Source: Dasania marina DSM 21967
Lineage (GTDB): Bacteria > Pseudomonadota > Gammaproteobacteria > Pseudomonadales > Dasaniaceae
Assembly (NCBI RefSeq): GCF_000373485.1
Contig: NZ_KB891589.1
Coordinates: forward strand, 64,412 to 128,411
Direction: 5' to 3'
DNA: 64,000 bases
Under the pieces are notes generated by a model, which was not told where the DNA came from, ran no database searches, and was given only the letters and a program-made list of their open reading frames with translations. Each line of letters begins with the position of its first letter. Within the stretch, counting starts at the first letter, position 1. Made by a program: the position numbers and the translations under genes. This document shows positions 62,670-64,000 of this stretch, piece after piece.

Positions 62670-63683
62670 TTAATTCGAGTCTGCCACCACCGCAATTAAG
62701 CTTTCCGAAAACCCCCAGGCCTGTAAGGCCAGTTTGCCGGCATGGCTGGATAATTGGCTAATGGCTAAGGCCAGTTGCAAGGGTTGCTTATCAAATTCTG
62801 GGTAGTGCTCGGCATAGCTTAAAATAATTATCTTACCTATTTGATGTAATAGGCTGGCCAGTAAGGCCTCTTCGCCATGTAGCGAGGGGATTTTTTCGGC
62901 CAGTATAAAGGCGTAACTGGCCACACTAATGCTTTTTTGCCGGGCTAATTCCATTTGCTGTTTTAATAATGGTGAATCAGATTCGAATAAACTGAGTATG
63001 GCAAAACTGGTCACCAATTGTTTGGTGGTAGCTAATCCCAGGCGCATAACGGCCTTGCTAATATTATCGCAGGGGTTTACGCCCTGATATAAAACGCTGT
63101 TGGCGGTTTTGATCAGTTTGGCGCTAATGCCCGGGTCGCTGTGGGCTAGGTTAACCACTTGATTAATGTCGCAGTCGGGGTTGTCTATGGCGTTACGTAT
63201 GCTTAGTGCTGTTTCTGGAAAACTGGGTATTACAAAATAACCGCGGTTTAGCTCATGCTCAAAATGTTTATACAGTGCGTCATGGGAGCAATCATTGCCA
63301 TAGGCTAGTTGCGTAATGCTGTCGCTGTGCCGTTTTCTTTTTTCATGTAATAGCTGGGTGACTGAACTGGGCAGGGTGAAGTATTGCACGGGGCCGTTAG
63401 CGGTAACGCTGTGTTGCCTAGGTTTGCTAGGCGATAGTGGGTGGTTGGAGTTGGGCAGGCCAGCCTCTATCACTTTACTGGCTTGGGTGTTGTTACTCAG
63501 AGTGACGCTGCCGCTAACCAAAAAAAAGTCTAAGGTATCATTGCTGTGCTGGCTAAACAGGGTATCACCCTTGGCCGCCTCACAGATGCTGATAGACTTA
63601 CAGAGGCGGGTAAATAGCCCGTCATCTAGGGTGCTTAATAAGGTGTAACGTCTAAAAATGGCAAGGGCTTGTTGGTCGGTCAT
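62670..63683 (-). CDS. HDOD signalling protein with N-terminal cNMP-binding-like domain, truncated by a stop codon
   Basis: 337 aa as read. Residues 1-110 resemble a cyclic-nucleotide-binding-type domain (LSTLDDGLFTRLCKSISI, GDTLFSQHSNDTLDFFLVSG). Residues about 150-335 are an HDOD domain, a degenerate HD phosphohydrolase fold common in signalling: PETALSIRNAIDNPDCDINQ, HSDPGISAKLIKTANSVLYQ, AVMRLGLATTKQLVTSFAIL, LLASLLHQIGKIII and AGKLALQAWGFSESLIAVVA. HDOD proteins normally lack catalytic metal residues and act in signal networks. The usual end of the domain follows in frame after the TAA (62460-62669), so the protein is probably shortened by a nonsense change. Confidence 0.8.
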   Translation of the reverse strand: MTDQQALAIFRRYTLLSTLDDGLFTRLCKSISICEAAKGDTLFSQHSNDTLDFFLVSGSVTLSNNTQASKVIEAGLPNSNHPLSPSKPRQHSVTANGPVQYFTLPSSVTQLLHEKRKRHSDSITQLAYGNDCSHDALYKHFEHELNRGYFVIPSFPETALSIRNAIDNPDCDINQVVNLAHSDPGISAKLIKTANSVLYQGVNPCDNISKAVMRLGLATTKQLVTSFAILSLFESDSPLLKQQMELARQKSISVASYAFILAEKIPSLHGEEALLASLLHQIGKIIILSYAEHYPEFDKQPLQLALAISQLSSHAGKLALQAWGFSESLIAVVADSN

Positions 63684-63758
63684 GATACTGCACAGTCAGT
63701 TTAGGGAGGAGGCTATTTAGTGTAGTCCAACTCACGGCTACTGCTAAGGGCTTAGCTG

Positions 63759-63786
63759 TTTTATGGAAACAATTTTATGGAAACAA
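63759..63786. repeat. Perfect tandem 14-base repeat TTTTATGGAAACAA
   Basis: Two exact, directly adjacent copies (63759-63772 and 63773-63786), 76 bases before the HDOD start codon. It may be a slippage product or a binding site. Confidence 0.6.
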
Positions 63787-63907
63787 CGTGATTCTGGCTT
63801 GGGCTTGGCGGTTCAGCTGTTGGCTATCACCGGGGCTTGCCCTATGATGCAGGTATAACAATCAACAATATGAATATACATTTATTAAATACGGGCCCCA
63901 AACGCGT

Positions 63908-64000
63908 ATGAGTACCCCTAATAATAAACGCCTGGTCATTATACCTTTAAGCGGTCACCAGTTGATCAAGTTACTAGTGTACAGTTTATTGGTCATTAAT
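63908..64000 (+). CDS. Unknown protein, N-terminal part (runs off the right edge)
   Basis: An ATG at 63908 opens a frame of 31 codons that stays open to the end of the window: MSTPNNKRLVIIPLSG, then HQLIKLLVYSLLVIN. The second half is hydrophobic, perhaps the first membrane segment. There is no strong ribosome binding site and too little sequence to assign a family. Confidence 0.4.
   Translation, partial: MSTPNNKRLVIIPLSGHQLIKLLVYSLLVIN

Overview
The window looks like chromosomal DNA from a marine-type gammaproteobacterium, most plausibly of the Cellvibrionales/Spongiibacteraceae kind. This is inferred from gene types: two large TonB-dependent receptors of the 'EEVI(I/V)T(A/S)QKR' class, YacL, YciA, RhlE, TapT, a PEP-CTERM protein and a glutathione-dependent formaldehyde pathway. 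No rRNA, tRNA, CRISPR array, intact insertion sequence or phage module was found. The DNA is a patchwork of catabolic operons, each with its own regulator, set among housekeeping genes and a surprising number of decayed gene copies.

Layout. 1-6.1 kb: a partial unknown gene, a Fic protein, a YcxB-like membrane protein, a GreA/GreB-type factor, a PEP-CTERM protein and RhlE. 6.2-15 kb: a MarR regulator divergent from a TonB-dependent receptor across a pair of identical-arm palindromes, then a two-component flavin monooxygenase (LLM oxygenase plus flavin reductase), a Tat-exported small subunit with a GMC dehydrogenase, and a frameshifted LLM oxidoreductase. 15-27 kb: an aromatic-acid island with a LuxR-type regulator, a MobA-like aromatic hydroxylase and a complete homoprotocatechuate meta-cleavage set (hpaE-D-F-H-I plus an MFS exporter on the minus strand; hpaG-hpaR plus an AAHS importer on the plus strand). 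The two arms diverge from a region carrying two identical 16-base HpaR-type operator candidates. 27-34 kb: an eight-heme cytochrome with TPRs, a sulfatase and a second TonB-dependent receptor.

34-44.5 kb: an amine or amino-acid island with an aldehyde dehydrogenase, an omega-aminotransferase, MFS transporter, MoaF-like protein, APH-type kinase, second class-III PLP enzyme, SDR dehydrogenase and two paralogous LuxR regulators. 44.7-50 kb: a methyltransferase, Bax-like glucosaminidase, YegD-type Hsp70, solute-binding protein, tapT and a GNAT enzyme. 50-55 kb: formaldehyde detoxification (frmA, fghA, LysR regulator, GFA protein). 55-58.5 kb: a TetR regulator facing an exported NTF2-like protein and a Tat-exported spermidine-dehydrogenase-like flavoprotein, with a near-consensus promoter and overlapping operator. 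58.7-64 kb: a Lon-like protease, yacL, yciA, an HDOD protein broken by an in-frame stop, and a partial gene at the edge.

The most unusual signal is partial duplication followed by decay, visible at three places. (i) The GNAT/Lon junction exists twice: one copy has intact GNAT and a Lon stub, the other intact Lon and a GNAT stub. (ii) The frmA-lysR promoter region and an internal piece of lysR recur in degraded form 2.3 kb downstream. (iii) The terminator and 5' end of the Tat small-subunit gene recur on the far side of the G+C-richer flavin monooxygenase pair, as if those two genes had been inserted at a duplicated target. No wholly new defence or mobile system is evident. The best candidates for undescribed biochemistry are the kinase/phospho-lyase pair of the amine island and the MobA-like entry enzyme of the homoprotocatechuate pathway.
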